A stretch of 64,000 nt of DNA from Myxococcus qinghaiensis (GCF_024198215.1 NZ_JAKCFA010000028.1:1-64000); one strand, 5' to 3'; positions 8,501-17,500 are shown, numbered from the stretch's first letter. The notes: generated by a model from the sequence alone, not told the origin. Translations and numbers: made by a program.

Positions 8501-8736
8501 GAATCCTCCCCTTCGAGTCTTGGCGAGCAGCAAATCTGCTGCCTCTCGTTCGCACCGACCACCCGGAAAGCATCCCGGCGTGCGAGCGCTCACTCCCCGT
8601 GCCCGATACCAGACATGCGCGAGCCGACTCGGGAAGCTTGAGCAAGGCATGACCACCGTTGCTCGGGAGTGTCCTCACACCTCGGAGCTTCGGGCCATGC
8701 GGGTGGTGGGCAAGCGTTCGCTTCAGGAGGTGTGAC

Positions 8737-10101
8737 TTGCCACGCTCACGCCACAGCCAGTTGGGGAGAATCAGGGCCGCTTGTGCCCTGATGATGCTGG
8801 CCCTGGGGCTGCTCGCGGCGAGACCACTACCGAGCACTCCGTCGGACTCCTCCACCGTGGCGCGCTGCGAGCTGGAAGGCGTGGTGGACACCGGCTCGGG
8901 CGCCTATCTGGCCGACTGCGTTCGGCGCGCGGAGCAGGGGGGACACTCGGCGCTGCTGGTTCGACTGGACACTCCCGGCGGCTCGCTGGAGGCCACTCGC
9001 GCCATCGTCCGCGCGTTCCTGGGTTCCACCGTGCCGGTGCTCGTCTGGGTGGGCCCCTCCGGTGCGCATGCGGGCAGCGCGGGCGTCTTCATCACCCTCG
9101 CCTCCAATCTGGCGGCCATGGCTCCCGGCACCAACATCGGCGCGGCGCATCCCGTCGCGGGGGTCACCGGACAGGACCCGGAGGCGGCGGGTGGCTCGCA
9201 GCTCGCCCGGAAGGTGGAGAACGACACCGTCGCCTTCGCCGAGAGCATCGCGCGTCAGCGGGGCCGCAACGCGGCGTGGGCCGCCTCCGCCGTTCGCGAC
9301 AGTGTCGCCGTCAGCGCGAACGCGGCCGTCGAGCTGCGCGTGGTGGAGCACCTTGCTCCCAGCGAGTCGGAGTTCCTCTCCTGGGCCGATGGACGCTCGG
9401 TGCAGGTGGCGGGGGGCGACACGGTGCGGCTGTCCACTCGCGACGCTCGACTCGTGGAGCTGACTCCGAGCCTCTCCCAGCGCGTGGTCCATGCGCTCGC
9501 GCATCCCGCGCTGGTCTACCTGCTGTTCCTCATGGCCGCGCTCGGACTGGTCGTCGAGCTGGCCCATCCCGGCGGCATCGCTCCCGGACTCCTCGGCCTG
9601 GTGGCGCTGGTGCTCGCGCTGGTGGCCTCGTCAGCGTTGCCCGTGAGTGCGGGGGCCTTGCTGCTCCTCTTGCTCGGCGCGGCGCTCATCGTCGCGGAGC
9701 TGTTCGTCACCAGTGGACTGCTCGGGGCCACGGGTGTGTTGTTGCTGGGATTGGGAGGGCTGTTCCTGGTGGACCGCTTCGACCCGGACTGGTTCGTGGA
9801 CCGGTCCTTCCGCGTGTCGTGGGCGTGGCTGATTCCCACCACGTTGGTCCTCGCGGGTGCGGCGGCCTATATCGCGTGGCGGAGCGCTCAGACGCGGCGC
9901 CTGCCCCAGCGCGGTGGAGACGCGGGACTCGTGGGCGAGGAGGGCACCACGCTGGCCCCCGTCTCTCCCGAGAGCGGTGAAGTGTTCGTCCATGGTGAGC
10001 GCTGGCGCGCCACCTCTCCCTCCCCCATCCAGCGCGGCGCCCACGTGGTGGTGCGGCGCGTGGAAGGGCTCACCCTCTTCGTCGACGAGGTGAAGACATG
10101 A
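8737..10101 (+). CDS. nfeD: NfeD family membrane-bound serine protease
   Basis: A 454-residue NfeD1b-type protein. A signal peptide is followed by a ClpP-fold protease domain with catalytic Ser114 in HAGSAGVFITLAS and Lys159 in RKVENDTVAF (45 residues apart, close to the Ser-Lys dyad of archaeal 1510-N), the GRNAAWA motif, then five to six transmembrane helices (about 255-385) and a C-terminal OB-fold NfeD domain. The start is a TTG at 8737 with AGGAGG six bases upstream; the longer frame lacks a ribosome site. Such proteases cleave the C-terminal hydrophobic tail of their partner stomatin, and here the stomatin gene overlaps by 4 bases (ATGA), so the two are translationally coupled. Confidence 0.93.
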   Translation: MPRSRHSQLGRIRAACALMMLALGLLAARPLPSTPSDSSTVARCELEGVVDTGSGAYLADCVRRAEQGGHSALLVRLDTPGGSLEATRAIVRAFLGSTVPVLVWVGPSGAHAGSAGVFITLASNLAAMAPGTNIGAAHPVAGVTGQDPEAAGGSQLARKVENDTVAFAESIARQRGRNAAWAASAVRDSVAVSANAAVELRVVEHLAPSESEFLSWADGRSVQVAGGDTVRLSTRDARLVELTPSLSQRVVHALAHPALVYLLFLMAALGLVVELAHPGGIAPGLLGLVALVLALVASSALPVSAGALLLLLLGAALIVAELFVTSGLLGATGVLLLGLGGLFLVDRFDPDWFVDRSFRVSWAWLIPTTLVLAGAAAYIAWRSAQTRRLPQRGGDAGLVGEEGTTLAPVSPESGEVFVHGERWRATSPSPIQRGAHVVVRRVEGLTLFVDEVKT

Positions 10102-10943
10102 CCAACGTGTTCGGGCTGCTCGGGTTCCTCATTCCGCTGGGCATCGTCTTCCTGCTGTTCATGTCAGGCGTGCGAATCGTCAACGAGTACCAGAACGGCG
10201 TGGTGTTCCGGCTCGGCCGCTTCGTGGGATTGAAGCGCGCGGGCTTCCGCTGGCTCATCCCCTTCGTGGAGCGCATGGTCATCATCGACCTGCGCACCGT
10301 GGCTCGCGACGTGCCGCCCCAGGACGTCATCACTCGCGACAACGTCAGCGTGAAGGTCAACGCCGTCGTCTACTTCCGCGTCATCCATGCCGACAAGGCC
10401 GTGCTCGAGGTGGAGGACTATCTCTACGCCACCAGCCAGCTCGCGCAGACAACGCTCCGCGCGATTCTGGGACAGGTGGAGCTGGACCAGCTCCTCAGCG
10501 AGCGCGAGCGCATCAACCACGAAATCCAGCAGGTGCTCGACGCGCGCACGGACCCGTGGGGCATCAAGGTTTCCAACGTGGAGGTGAAGCACATCGACCT
10601 GCCCCCGGAGATGCAGCGGGCCATCGCTCGACAGGCCGAGGCCGAGCGCGAGCGTCGCGCGAAAATCATCGCCGCCGAGGGCGAGCACCAGGCCGCCGAG
10701 AAGCTCGCCATGGCCGCGGACGTGCTCAGCCGCAACCCCGCCACGCTCCAGCTCCGTTATCTACAGACGCTGGTGGAAATCACCACCGGCGGCAATCACA
10801 CCATCCTCCCCATCCCGCTCGACATCCTGCGCGCCGTCGGCGCCGCGGCGGCTCGCAGCGGCTTCGGCTCGGGCGAGGATGACAGACGCCACTCCAATGG
10901 ACACGGCGACGAGGACGGGCCTCCCGCCGAGAACCTCACCTGA
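10098..10943 (+). CDS. Slipin/stomatin family SPFH protein
   Basis: A 281-residue prokaryotic stomatin. An N-terminal membrane hairpin (about 3-23) is followed by the SPFH/band-7 domain (EYQNGVVFRLGRFVGLKRAGFRWLIPF onwards), a coiled-coil segment rich in AEAERERRAKIIAAEGEHQAAEKLA, and a hydrophobic C-terminal part (TILPIPLDIL) of the kind cut by NfeD proteases. Stomatins form oligomeric scaffolds in ordered membrane domains. Overlap with nfeD by 4 bases shows co-translation. The last 25 residues are polar. Confidence 0.93.
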   Translation: MTNVFGLLGFLIPLGIVFLLFMSGVRIVNEYQNGVVFRLGRFVGLKRAGFRWLIPFVERMVIIDLRTVARDVPPQDVITRDNVSVKVNAVVYFRVIHADKAVLEVEDYLYATSQLAQTTLRAILGQVELDQLLSERERINHEIQQVLDARTDPWGIKVSNVEVKHIDLPPEMQRAIARQAEAERERRAKIIAAEGEHQAAEKLAMAADVLSRNPATLQLRYLQTLVEITTGGNHTILPIPLDILRAVGAAAARSGFGSGEDDRRHSNGHGDEDGPPAENLT

Positions 10944-10952
10944 CGCGGGCCA

Positions 10953-11438
10953 CTACAGGCGCGGGGGCGGGCGCGTGATTCCGAAGAGTTCCTCCCGCTC
11001 CAGGGTGATGGCCAGCCGGCTCAAGCGCAGCGAGGCCAGCGCGAGCACCGCTACCGCGCCCAGCAACAACACGCCGATGGCGAAGGACACCACCGGCAGC
11101 GACTCCGGGATGTCGAGCTGACGCTTCGTCAGATACAGCAACGACGTCACCACGAACGCCAAGAGCGCCGTGTACGTCAGCGCGATGGCCCTCGCGAGGA
11201 TGGCGTGCCGCCGGTCCAGGATGACCACCTCCTGCCGCAACAAGTCCCGCCGCGAGCTCCCGTCCGGCAACTGACGCGCCTCCCTCAACATCTCCCGCAT
11301 CCGCGTCGTCATCCGCGCAATCTGGTTGTCCAACCCCGTCGCCACGATTCCGCACGCCGACACCATCACCGCCGGCGTCACCGCCGTCCCAATCAGCCGT
11401 ATCGACGAGAGGTCCAACCCATCCGACACACCGTTCAT
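10953..11438 (-). CDS. DUF2721 family membrane protein
   Basis: A 161-residue protein matching the DUF2721 pattern: a first hydrophobic helix (TAVTPAVMVSACGIVATGL), a conserved cytoplasmic stretch RMTTRMREMLREARQL...LRQEVVILDRRHAILARAI, then two long transmembrane helices near residues 90-145. The ATG at 11438 has a strong purine-rich ribosome site (GAGGGGGG); the longer frame upstream has none. Function of the family is unknown. It converges on the stomatin gene, 9 bases apart. Confidence 0.82.
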   Translation of the reverse strand: MNGVSDGLDLSSIRLIGTAVTPAVMVSACGIVATGLDNQIARMTTRMREMLREARQLPDGSSRRDLLRQEVVILDRRHAILARAIALTYTALLAFVVTSLLYLTKRQLDIPESLPVVSFAIGVLLLGAVAVLALASLRLSRLAITLEREELFGITRPPPRL

Positions 11439-11506
11439 CCCCCCTCTGTTCCACCCCTCCCCTCCCCCATGCAACCCACCCTTCGCCCCCCTGCTCCCCT
11501 CTGAAC

Positions 11507-11619
11507 TCGACAGTCCATCTCGACACTCGAACTGCGCAGTCCGACATATGCCCACCCGGACATCTTGACACTACGCCCGCAGAAACTCGACACTGATGAC
11601 TTGACACTTAAAGTGTCGA
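11507..11619. repeat. Array of TYGACAST repeats (putative operators)
   Basis: Copies of the 8-mer T(C/T)GACA(C/G)T lie at 11507-11514, 11520-11527, 11565-11572, 11587-11594 and 11601-11608, with an inverted copy at 11612-11619. The last two form the palindrome GACACTTAAAGTGTC (11603-11617). The array sits directly upstream of the MerR-like regulator and of the divergent DUF2721 gene. Confidence 0.7.
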
Positions 11620-11629
11620 ATCATACTGT
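11601..11629 (+). promoter_or_regulatory. Candidate promoter of the MerR-like gene
   Basis: A perfect TTGACA (11601-11606) stands 17 bases before TACTGT (11624-11629), with CATACT overlapping as an alternative -10. The perfect palindrome GACACTTAAAGTGTC spans the -35 and spacer. Transcription would begin a few bases before or at the GTG at 11637, implying a leaderless message. Confidence 0.5.
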
Positions 11630-11636
11630 CTGCTTC

Positions 11637-12134
11637 GTGAACACGCGGAAGACACAGAGTGAGTGGAAGCTGGCGGAGCTGGCCGAGGAGGCGGGCGTCT
11701 CGCCACGCACGGTGCGCTACTACGTCCAGCGGGGTCTGCTCCCCGCGCCGCCCTTCCGGGGTCCGGACACCGTGTATGGCGAGGAGCACGTCGTCCGCCT
11801 CAAGGCCATCCGGGTCCTTCAAGCCTGGTTCCTGCCCTTGGATGCCATCCAGGCGGAGCTCCAGCGCCTGTCGCTCGACGAGCTGCGCAAGCTCGCCGAG
11901 TCGGACGTCACCCCGACTCCGCCCACGTACGGGCCGACGAGCCCCACCGATTCACAAATCGTGGCACCGCCGGCCACCGGCCCGCGTCCCACGACGACGA
12001 CTCGCTACCAGCGCTGGGAGCTCATCCCCGGACTGGAGCTGCACGTAGCGGATTCAGCGGATGCCAAGGTTCGTGCCCTCGCCGAGCGCGTGAGGGCCCT
12101 CATCGAAGAGTTCCAGGACAAGGAGAAGCCATGA
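11637..12134 (+). CDS. MerR-like transcriptional regulator
   Basis: A 165-residue protein with an N-terminal MerR-type helix-turn-helix (KLAELAEEAGVSPRTVRYYVQRGLLPAPP...YGEEHVVRLKAIRVLQ), a short helical linker, a Pro/Thr-rich segment (about 85-115) and a C-terminal piece containing WELIPGLELHVADSADAKVRALAERVRALIEEF. That last motif recurs in MerR regulators located next to VIT/vWA genes. I start it at the GTG at 11637, because upstream sequence is a promoter-like repeat array; there is no ribosome site, so it may be leaderless. It overlaps the next gene by 4 bases (ATGA), so regulator and vWA protein form one unit, probably autoregulated through the repeats. Confidence 0.82.
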   Translation: MNTRKTQSEWKLAELAEEAGVSPRTVRYYVQRGLLPAPPFRGPDTVYGEEHVVRLKAIRVLQAWFLPLDAIQAELQRLSLDELRKLAESDVTPTPPTYGPTSPTDSQIVAPPATGPRPTTTTRYQRWELIPGLELHVADSADAKVRALAERVRALIEEFQDKEKP

Positions 12135-14746
12135 CGAAAGAGCATGCAGGGCTGTTCACTCGCGAGGGCGCGCAGGTCCCCCTCCAGGGCGTCGAAGTCA
12201 CTGGTGAGCTGCTCGGCGGACATGCGCGCGTGCGCGTTCGCCAGCGCTACCGCAACGACGAGCAGCGCCCCATCGAGGCCGTCTACACCTTCCCCTTGCC
12301 CTCTGACGGCACCCTGTCCGCCTTCTCCATGACGTGCGCGGGCCGCCGCGTCGAGGGCATCGTCAAGGAGCGCGAGGAGGCCTTCCGCGCCTATGACGAC
12401 GCCGTCACCGCGGGCCATGGCGCCGCCCTGCTCGACGAGGAGCGCTCCAACGTCTTCACCGCCCAGGTGGGCAACCTCCTCCCCGGCGAAGAGACCCTCA
12501 TCGAGGTGGAGTTCCTCCAGGCTGTCACCGCCGAGGAGGGCAGCGTCCGGTGGATGCTCCCCACGCTCGTCGCCCCGCGCTACATCCCCGGCAACCCCGC
12601 CGGAGACCGCACCGGCCACGGCAGCGTCGAGCCCACGCAGCGCGTCCCCGACGCGGACCGAATCTCTCCTCCCATCGGCCAGGTGCACTACGGCCTGCGC
12701 ATGGACCTGCTCGTGGACCTGGGCCGCGAGGTCATCGTCGAGAGCCCCTCGCACGCCATCACCGTCACCCGCGAGAGCGGCACCCGCGCCCGGGTGAGCT
12801 TCTCTCGCGGCGAGGTGTCCCTGGACCGCGACCTGGTCCTCTCCCTGCGCAGCTCCGATTCGAGCGCCGTCTTCACCCCGCTCGCCACGCACCGCAAGGG
12901 CGACAAGCCCGGCACGTTCGCCCTCACCGTGGTGCCCGACCTGCTGGGCATGGCCTCCGCGCCCCCCAAGCAGGAGGTCATCTTCCTGGTGGACGTCTCC
13001 GGCTCCATGGACGGCGAGAGCCTGCCCCAGGCCCAGGCCGCGCTCCGGCTGTGTCTGCGCCACCTGCGTGAAGGCGACCGCTTCAACGTCATCGCCTTCG
13101 AGAGCTCCTTCCGCTCCTTCCAGCCCCTGCCCGTGCCCTTCACCCAGCGCATGCTGGAAGAGGCGGACCGGTGGGTAGCGGCACTCCGGGCCGACGGCGG
13201 CACCGAGCTGCTCGGGCCCATGCAGGCCGCGGCTCGCACCGCGCCGGACGGCGTGCTCGTGCTCCTGACGGACGGACAGGTGGGCAACGAGGAGGAGATC
13301 CTCCGCGCCGTACTCGCCGAGCGGAAGTCCGCCCGCGTGTACTCGTTCGGCATCGGCACCAACGTCAGCGACGCGCTGCTGCGTGACATGGCGAAGCAGA
13401 CCGGCGGCGACGTGGAGTTCATCCATCCGGGCGAGCGCATCGACGACAAGGTCGTCGCCCAGTTCTCCCGCGCGCTCGCGCCTCGCGTCACTGAGTTGCA
13501 AGTCACCTTCGAGGGAATCGAAGGCACGGAGCTGGCTCCCGCCGAGCTGCCGACGATGGTCGACGGCGTTCCCTGGACCCTGCTGGGTCGCTACCCCACG
13601 CCGGGCACCGGCAAGGTGACGCTGCGGGGCCGCTCCGGCCGCGAGCCCTTCGTGCTCACCGTGAACGTGAACTTCCTCGCCGAGTCGGACCGTCCGGCGG
13701 TGGAGAAGTTGTGGGCCGCCGAGCGCATCAAGAGCTGGGAGGCCGCGGGCCTCACCGGCCGCCGCGCCGAGTCCATGAAGAAGCGCATCGTCGACCTCGC
13801 CGTCGAGCACCAGATTGTCACGCGCTACACGTCCTTCGTCGTGGTGGAGGAGCGCACTGGTGACAGGCGCGCCTCGGGTCAGCCGGAGACGCGCGTCGTC
13901 CCGGTGAATGCTCCCGCGGGCTGGGCCATGTTCGGCACGCAGAAGAACGAAGAGGCCGAGGTCGCTCCCGTCGTCCAGCGCCCCGGTGCTCGCGGCCGTG
14001 GCGGGCCGCACCAGCCCGTCATGCCGCCTCCCGGGGCGCCGATGCGAATCCCGGCTCCTGCGCCCATGGCCGCCGCGCCCGCCATGGCTTCCGCGGGAGG
14101 GCCCCCGCCGCCCCCCGCACCGCTCGCGGACTCCGCTCCGAGCTTCGAGAGCCGGAGGATGGTCAGCAAGTCGGCCCAGGCCCCCGACATGGCGAAGAAG
14201 AAGAAGGACGGCGGCCTGCTGGGAGCCATCTTCGGCGGAGTCTCCCGGAAGGAGTCCCTGGCGGCCCCCGAGTTCTCCGACGATGACGACGCCTCCGCGG
14301 TCGGCCTGGCCTCCGAGCAGGAGGAGGGCGCCTCCGAGCGCTCCCGTGACGTCGCCTCCCACGCAGCGGGCGCGGAGGCGCTGCTGGGACGACAGCTCGC
14401 CAACGGACTGTGGGCGGGGACCGGCTCCGGGCCGGAGCCCGTGCAGCAGGCTCGAGCCACCGCGCTCGCCCTGCTGGAGCTGCTGCGCGAGGGCATCACC
14501 AGCAGCCACGCGCTGCACGGCGCCCAGGTGAAGAAGGCGGTGGAGGCCCTGCTGACCCTCGCCTCGCAGCTCACCGGCAGCCCCGACGTCGCGGAGCTGG
14601 CCCTGGGCGTGGCCTGGCTCGTCGCGGCGGGCCCGCGCACCCGGGGTCGCATCGAGCAGGCCGCCAAGCCCCTCGCCGGGCTCAACGGCCGACTGGGCAA
14701 CGACGCCGAGCTGCGTCAGCACGTCGATACCCTCGCCGCTCGCTGA
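12131..14746 (+). CDS. VIT and vWA domain protein
   Basis: An 871-residue protein. The VIT (vault protein inter-alpha-trypsin) domain covers about 5-135 (GVEVTGELLGGHARVRVRQRYRN, EAVYTFPLPSDGTLSAF, GRRVEGIVKEREEAFRAYDDAV). A vWA domain with an intact MIDAS follows (D288-x-S290-x-S292 in DVSGSM). Beyond about residue 570 comes a Pro/Ala-rich linker, a KKKKDGG patch and a C-terminal helical region of about 150 residues. VIT/vWA proteins of bacteria bind ligands through a metal site; most have a signal peptide, but none is seen here, so it is probably cytoplasmic. The start overlaps the MerR-like gene by 4 bases. Confidence 0.9.
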   Translation: MTKEHAGLFTREGAQVPLQGVEVTGELLGGHARVRVRQRYRNDEQRPIEAVYTFPLPSDGTLSAFSMTCAGRRVEGIVKEREEAFRAYDDAVTAGHGAALLDEERSNVFTAQVGNLLPGEETLIEVEFLQAVTAEEGSVRWMLPTLVAPRYIPGNPAGDRTGHGSVEPTQRVPDADRISPPIGQVHYGLRMDLLVDLGREVIVESPSHAITVTRESGTRARVSFSRGEVSLDRDLVLSLRSSDSSAVFTPLATHRKGDKPGTFALTVVPDLLGMASAPPKQEVIFLVDVSGSMDGESLPQAQAALRLCLRHLREGDRFNVIAFESSFRSFQPLPVPFTQRMLEEADRWVAALRADGGTELLGPMQAAARTAPDGVLVLLTDGQVGNEEEILRAVLAERKSARVYSFGIGTNVSDALLRDMAKQTGGDVEFIHPGERIDDKVVAQFSRALAPRVTELQVTFEGIEGTELAPAELPTMVDGVPWTLLGRYPTPGTGKVTLRGRSGREPFVLTVNVNFLAESDRPAVEKLWAAERIKSWEAAGLTGRRAESMKKRIVDLAVEHQIVTRYTSFVVVEERTGDRRASGQPETRVVPVNAPAGWAMFGTQKNEEAEVAPVVQRPGARGRGGPHQPVMPPPGAPMRIPAPAPMAAAPAMASAGGPPPPPAPLADSAPSFESRRMVSKSAQAPDMAKKKKDGGLLGAIFGGVSRKESLAAPEFSDDDDASAVGLASEQEEGASERSRDVASHAAGAEALLGRQLANGLWAGTGSGPEPVQQARATALALLELLREGITSSHALHGAQVKKAVEALLTLASQLTGSPDVAELALGVAWLVAAGPRTRGRIEQAAKPLAGLNGRLGNDAELRQHVDTLAAR

Positions 14747-14842
14747 CGCGGCGCGCCTGAGACACATCACCCGAAGTCCCCGGCGACCTCGGCCTCTCCC
14801 TCGTGGACGGGCCGGGGTCGTCGCATAGAGTGGGTGACGCCC

Positions 14843-15973
14843 ATGATGCTCACCACCCTCCTGCTCGTCGCGCTCAGTGCCACCCAAGTCGTGGATGAAG
14901 CGCGGACCGGACCTGATTCCCCAGCGGGGCTCTCCCCTGAGTCCCTGACGGCTCCGCCGCTGATGACCTCACCCGAGGCGTGCCCTCCCGAAGCGGAGGC
15001 TCGCTACAACGAGGGCTTCGACGCGCTCATCCGGGGCAAGGACAGCGAGGCCTCGGAGGCCTTCGCGGAGGTCCTCTCCGTCTGCCCGCAGCACCCCTAC
15101 GCCTCCGAGCTCGGCCGGCTCACCCGGGCCCGGCTCAAGCCTGGCGCGAAGCTGGCGCAGGCCGCGGTCTACGAGAACACGGAGCGTCGCTCGGGCGGCG
15201 CCGTCGCGTCGCTGACGGTGGTGCAGACGCTGCACGGCGCGACGCAGGGCCTCCTGCTGTGCGCCATCGCCGAATGCAGGGACCAGAACTACGTGGCCGC
15301 GTCCATGCTCGGAGCGGGCGCAGGTGTCACCAGCGCACTCCTGCTCTCGCAAGGTGGAATCACTTCCGGGCAGGCGGCCGTCATCAACTCCGGCACTGTG
15401 TGGGGGTTCTGGTTCGGCATCGCGTCGATGCTGGCCTTCGACCTGGAGGACGATGATGCGCTGGGGGCCGTCATCGTCGGCGGCGCGAGCTTCACCGGCG
15501 TGGGCGTCCTGCTCGCCAACCTCGTGAATCCCACGGCGGGTCAGGTGTCCATGGCCAACTCCGGCGGCCTGTGGGCTGGCGTGGTGACGGCCCTGTTCCT
15601 GGCGACGTCGGAGAGCGACAACACGAAGTCCTTCTTCGCCGCCGAGCTGGCCGCGACGTCCGCCGGCATCATCGGCTTCGCCGTGCTGTCGCGCAGCCTG
15701 CCGGTGTCCCGGGGCCGCATGCTGCTCATCGACGCGGGCGGCATCGTCGGAGGGCTGCTCGGCGCCAGCACCATGTACACCTTCGCGGGAGGCAACGACG
15801 GCGACAACGGCGACGCCATCCTCATCAGCGCGGGCGTGGGTGCCCTGGGCGGACTGGCCCTCACGGCCTATCTCACGCGCAACTTCGATGCGCCTCGGCT
15901 GCCCCAGGTGATGTTGACTCCCACCCTCATGGGCAGGGAAGGCGCGGGCATGGCGCTGGCGGGTCAGTTCTAA
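14843..15973 (+). CDS. Multi-pass membrane protein of unknown function
   Basis: A 376-residue protein starting MMLTTLLLVALSATQVVDEA, a signal peptide. Residues about 45-115 form a TPR-like helical segment (CPPEAEARYNEGFDALIRGKDSEASEAFAEVL), followed by about eight Gly/Ala-rich hydrophobic segments with recurring pattern (SGQAAVINSGTVWGFWFGIAS, AGQVSMANSGGLWAGVVTALF), apparently an internal duplication. I recognise no named family; similar proteins are expected only in myxobacteria. An ATG at 14843 is chosen over the GTG at 14834 because the hydrophobic core begins there. Confidence 0.75.
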   Translation: MMLTTLLLVALSATQVVDEARTGPDSPAGLSPESLTAPPLMTSPEACPPEAEARYNEGFDALIRGKDSEASEAFAEVLSVCPQHPYASELGRLTRARLKPGAKLAQAAVYENTERRSGGAVASLTVVQTLHGATQGLLLCAIAECRDQNYVAASMLGAGAGVTSALLLSQGGITSGQAAVINSGTVWGFWFGIASMLAFDLEDDDALGAVIVGGASFTGVGVLLANLVNPTAGQVSMANSGGLWAGVVTALFLATSESDNTKSFFAAELAATSAGIIGFAVLSRSLPVSRGRMLLIDAGGIVGGLLGASTMYTFAGGNDGDNGDAILISAGVGALGGLALTAYLTRNFDAPRLPQVMLTPTLMGREGAGMALAGQF

Positions 15974-16010
15974 TCACGCCGTCTCGCAGTGCCCTGCCCG
16001 GAAGGCGCCC

Positions 16011-16655
16011 ATGACCGTCGACTCCACCGCCCTCGCGTCCCTTCAACATCAGCGCGCGCTGCGCGTCCGTCAGGTGAAGGAGTGGGGAGAAATCCTCACC
16101 GGCTTCGAGGGACGCAACAAGTACCAGGTGGTGGGGGACGACGGAGAGACGGTCTTCTTCGCGGGCGAGGTGGGCAGCGGGCTGGGCCTGCTGCTCCTGC
16201 GCAACTTCTTCAAGGCCAAACGCCCCTTCACGATGGAGCTGAAGTCGCCCTCGGGCGCCGTCGCGTTGCGGCTGCGCCGGCCGTGGCGCTTCTGGCTGGC
16301 GCGCATGGACGTGGAGGGCGGCGATGGACGGCTGCTGGGGAGCGTGAGGCAGCGCTTCCGCTTCTTCACACGGGCGTATGACATCCTCGGGCCGGGTGGA
16401 GAGGAATTGGGACACTTGAGGGGTCCGCTCTTCCGTCCGTGGACGTTCGTGATTGAGGAGGGCGGGCGCGAGGTGGGCACCATCGCCAAGCGGTGGAGCG
16501 GCTTCGGCAAGGAGATGTTCACGGACGCGGACAACTTCGGTGTCCAGTTCGACGGGGCGCTGCGCGGCTCGCTCCTGCGCACCCTGGCCGTGGCCGCCAC
16601 GTTCCTCATCGACTTCGTCCACTTCGAGAACCAGCGCGAGAGCGGCAAGGATTAG
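16011..16655 (+). CDS. Phospholipid scramblase-related (LOR superfamily) protein
   Basis: A 214-residue protein with the scramblase/LURP-one-related pattern: LRVRQVKEWGEIL near the start, NKYQVVGDDGETVFFAGE, repeated beta-strand pairs, ARMDVEGGDGRLLGSVRQRFRFFTRAYDILG, and a hydrophobic C-terminal helix (LLRTLAVAATFLIDFVHF, about 185-205) like the one buried in the barrel of this fold. A GGAAGG ribosome site precedes the ATG. Bacterial members are known but their activity is not established; lipid scrambling is inference from eukaryotic relatives. Confidence 0.85.
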   Translation: MTVDSTALASLQHQRALRVRQVKEWGEILTGFEGRNKYQVVGDDGETVFFAGEVGSGLGLLLLRNFFKAKRPFTMELKSPSGAVALRLRRPWRFWLARMDVEGGDGRLLGSVRQRFRFFTRAYDILGPGGEELGHLRGPLFRPWTFVIEEGGREVGTIAKRWSGFGKEMFTDADNFGVQFDGALRGSLLRTLAVAATFLIDFVHFENQRESGKD

Positions 16656-16675
16656 CTCACGCGGGGCTCGTGGTT

Positions 16676-17398
16676 CTAGCGCGTCGGGAGTTCGCGGAAG
16701 GTGAGGCCGTCCAGGCCGAGGCGGAGCACGGCGTCCTTGAACCGCTCGGTGCCGATGACCATCGTCGCGAAGTTCGCCAATCGGAACAGGTCCAGCTCCG
16801 GGGGCAGTGAGGCTGCGTCCAGGATGGGTTCATCGGGTCGACTGAAGCCCGCTCGGCCGCAGGTCGCGCACGGAGGGGGTTCCTCTGGTGGGATGCAGTC
16901 GGCGTGCAGAATGCCATGCGGGCCCACCTGGAGTTCCACCAGCTCCGGTGGGTTCTTCTGTTTGAAGCGCAGAGCCGTCGGGAAGGCCTGAAGCCCTTGC
17001 AGTCCTCCGATCTGGAGTTGCTCAACCATCTCTTGGTCAAGCAGCAGCACATCGAGGAGCCACACGAAATCCGGGAGCTTTCCGACCGAAGTGCCCACCA
17101 ACGGACCGAAGCTCGTGCCTGGAGGAAGCGCGGCCTGTGGAGGCACCAGGGGGCGTACCAGCTCTCGAAGGCGCGTGAACTCCGGGAAGGGCTCGGGTCT
17201 GGCCTTCTCGAACTCTCGATGCTCTGGCAGTTGTGTCAGGTCCACGCCGGGGAAGTGGTGCCCCAGGCCTCCCCAGGTTGCTCCGCACGTGGGGCACTTC
17301 AACAAGCCCGGCAGACCCCATCGGTGTGACGCATTCACGTACCCCCGGTACTTCGCGGTAACGGCGTAGTCCTCATCCACCCAGAAGAAACGGCGCAT
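16676..17398 (-). CDS. Double-CXXCG motif protein (SitI6-like immunity family)
   Basis: A 240-residue protein with the two zinc-knuckle-like motifs that define this Myxococcus paralogous family: CPTCGATWGG near residue 35 and CATCGRAGF near residue 178. The N-terminus (MRRFFWVDEDY) and the leucine-rich middle also fit. Members are encoded beside SitA6-type lipoprotein toxins, delivered between kin cells by TraA/TraB outer membrane exchange, and provide immunity. Neither neighbour here (scramblase, SRPBCC) is a SitA toxin, so this is an orphan copy. The ATG has a GAGGAG ribosome site. Codon use looks less GC-biased than flanking genes, in keeping with an accessory gene. Confidence 0.83.
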   Translation of the reverse strand: MRRFFWVDEDYAVTAKYRGYVNASHRWGLPGLLKCPTCGATWGGLGHHFPGVDLTQLPEHREFEKARPEPFPEFTRLRELVRPLVPPQAALPPGTSFGPLVGTSVGKLPDFVWLLDVLLLDQEMVEQLQIGGLQGLQAFPTALRFKQKNPPELVELQVGPHGILHADCIPPEEPPPCATCGRAGFSRPDEPILDAASLPPELDLFRLANFATMVIGTERFKDAVLRLGLDGLTFRELPTR

Positions 17399-17500
17399 CG
17401 CTCCTCACGCTCCTGGCTTGGAATAGTAGGCCGCAAGATTCTCCAAGAGGAACTGGCGAGCACCTTCTACAAGCAGGGCTCACCTCAGGAGAACACACAC

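Noticed and set aside
12005..14887. A 960-codon minus-strand frame opposite the VIT/vWA gene
   Set aside because: Shadow of a real gene; His/Gly/Arg-rich translation with no motif.
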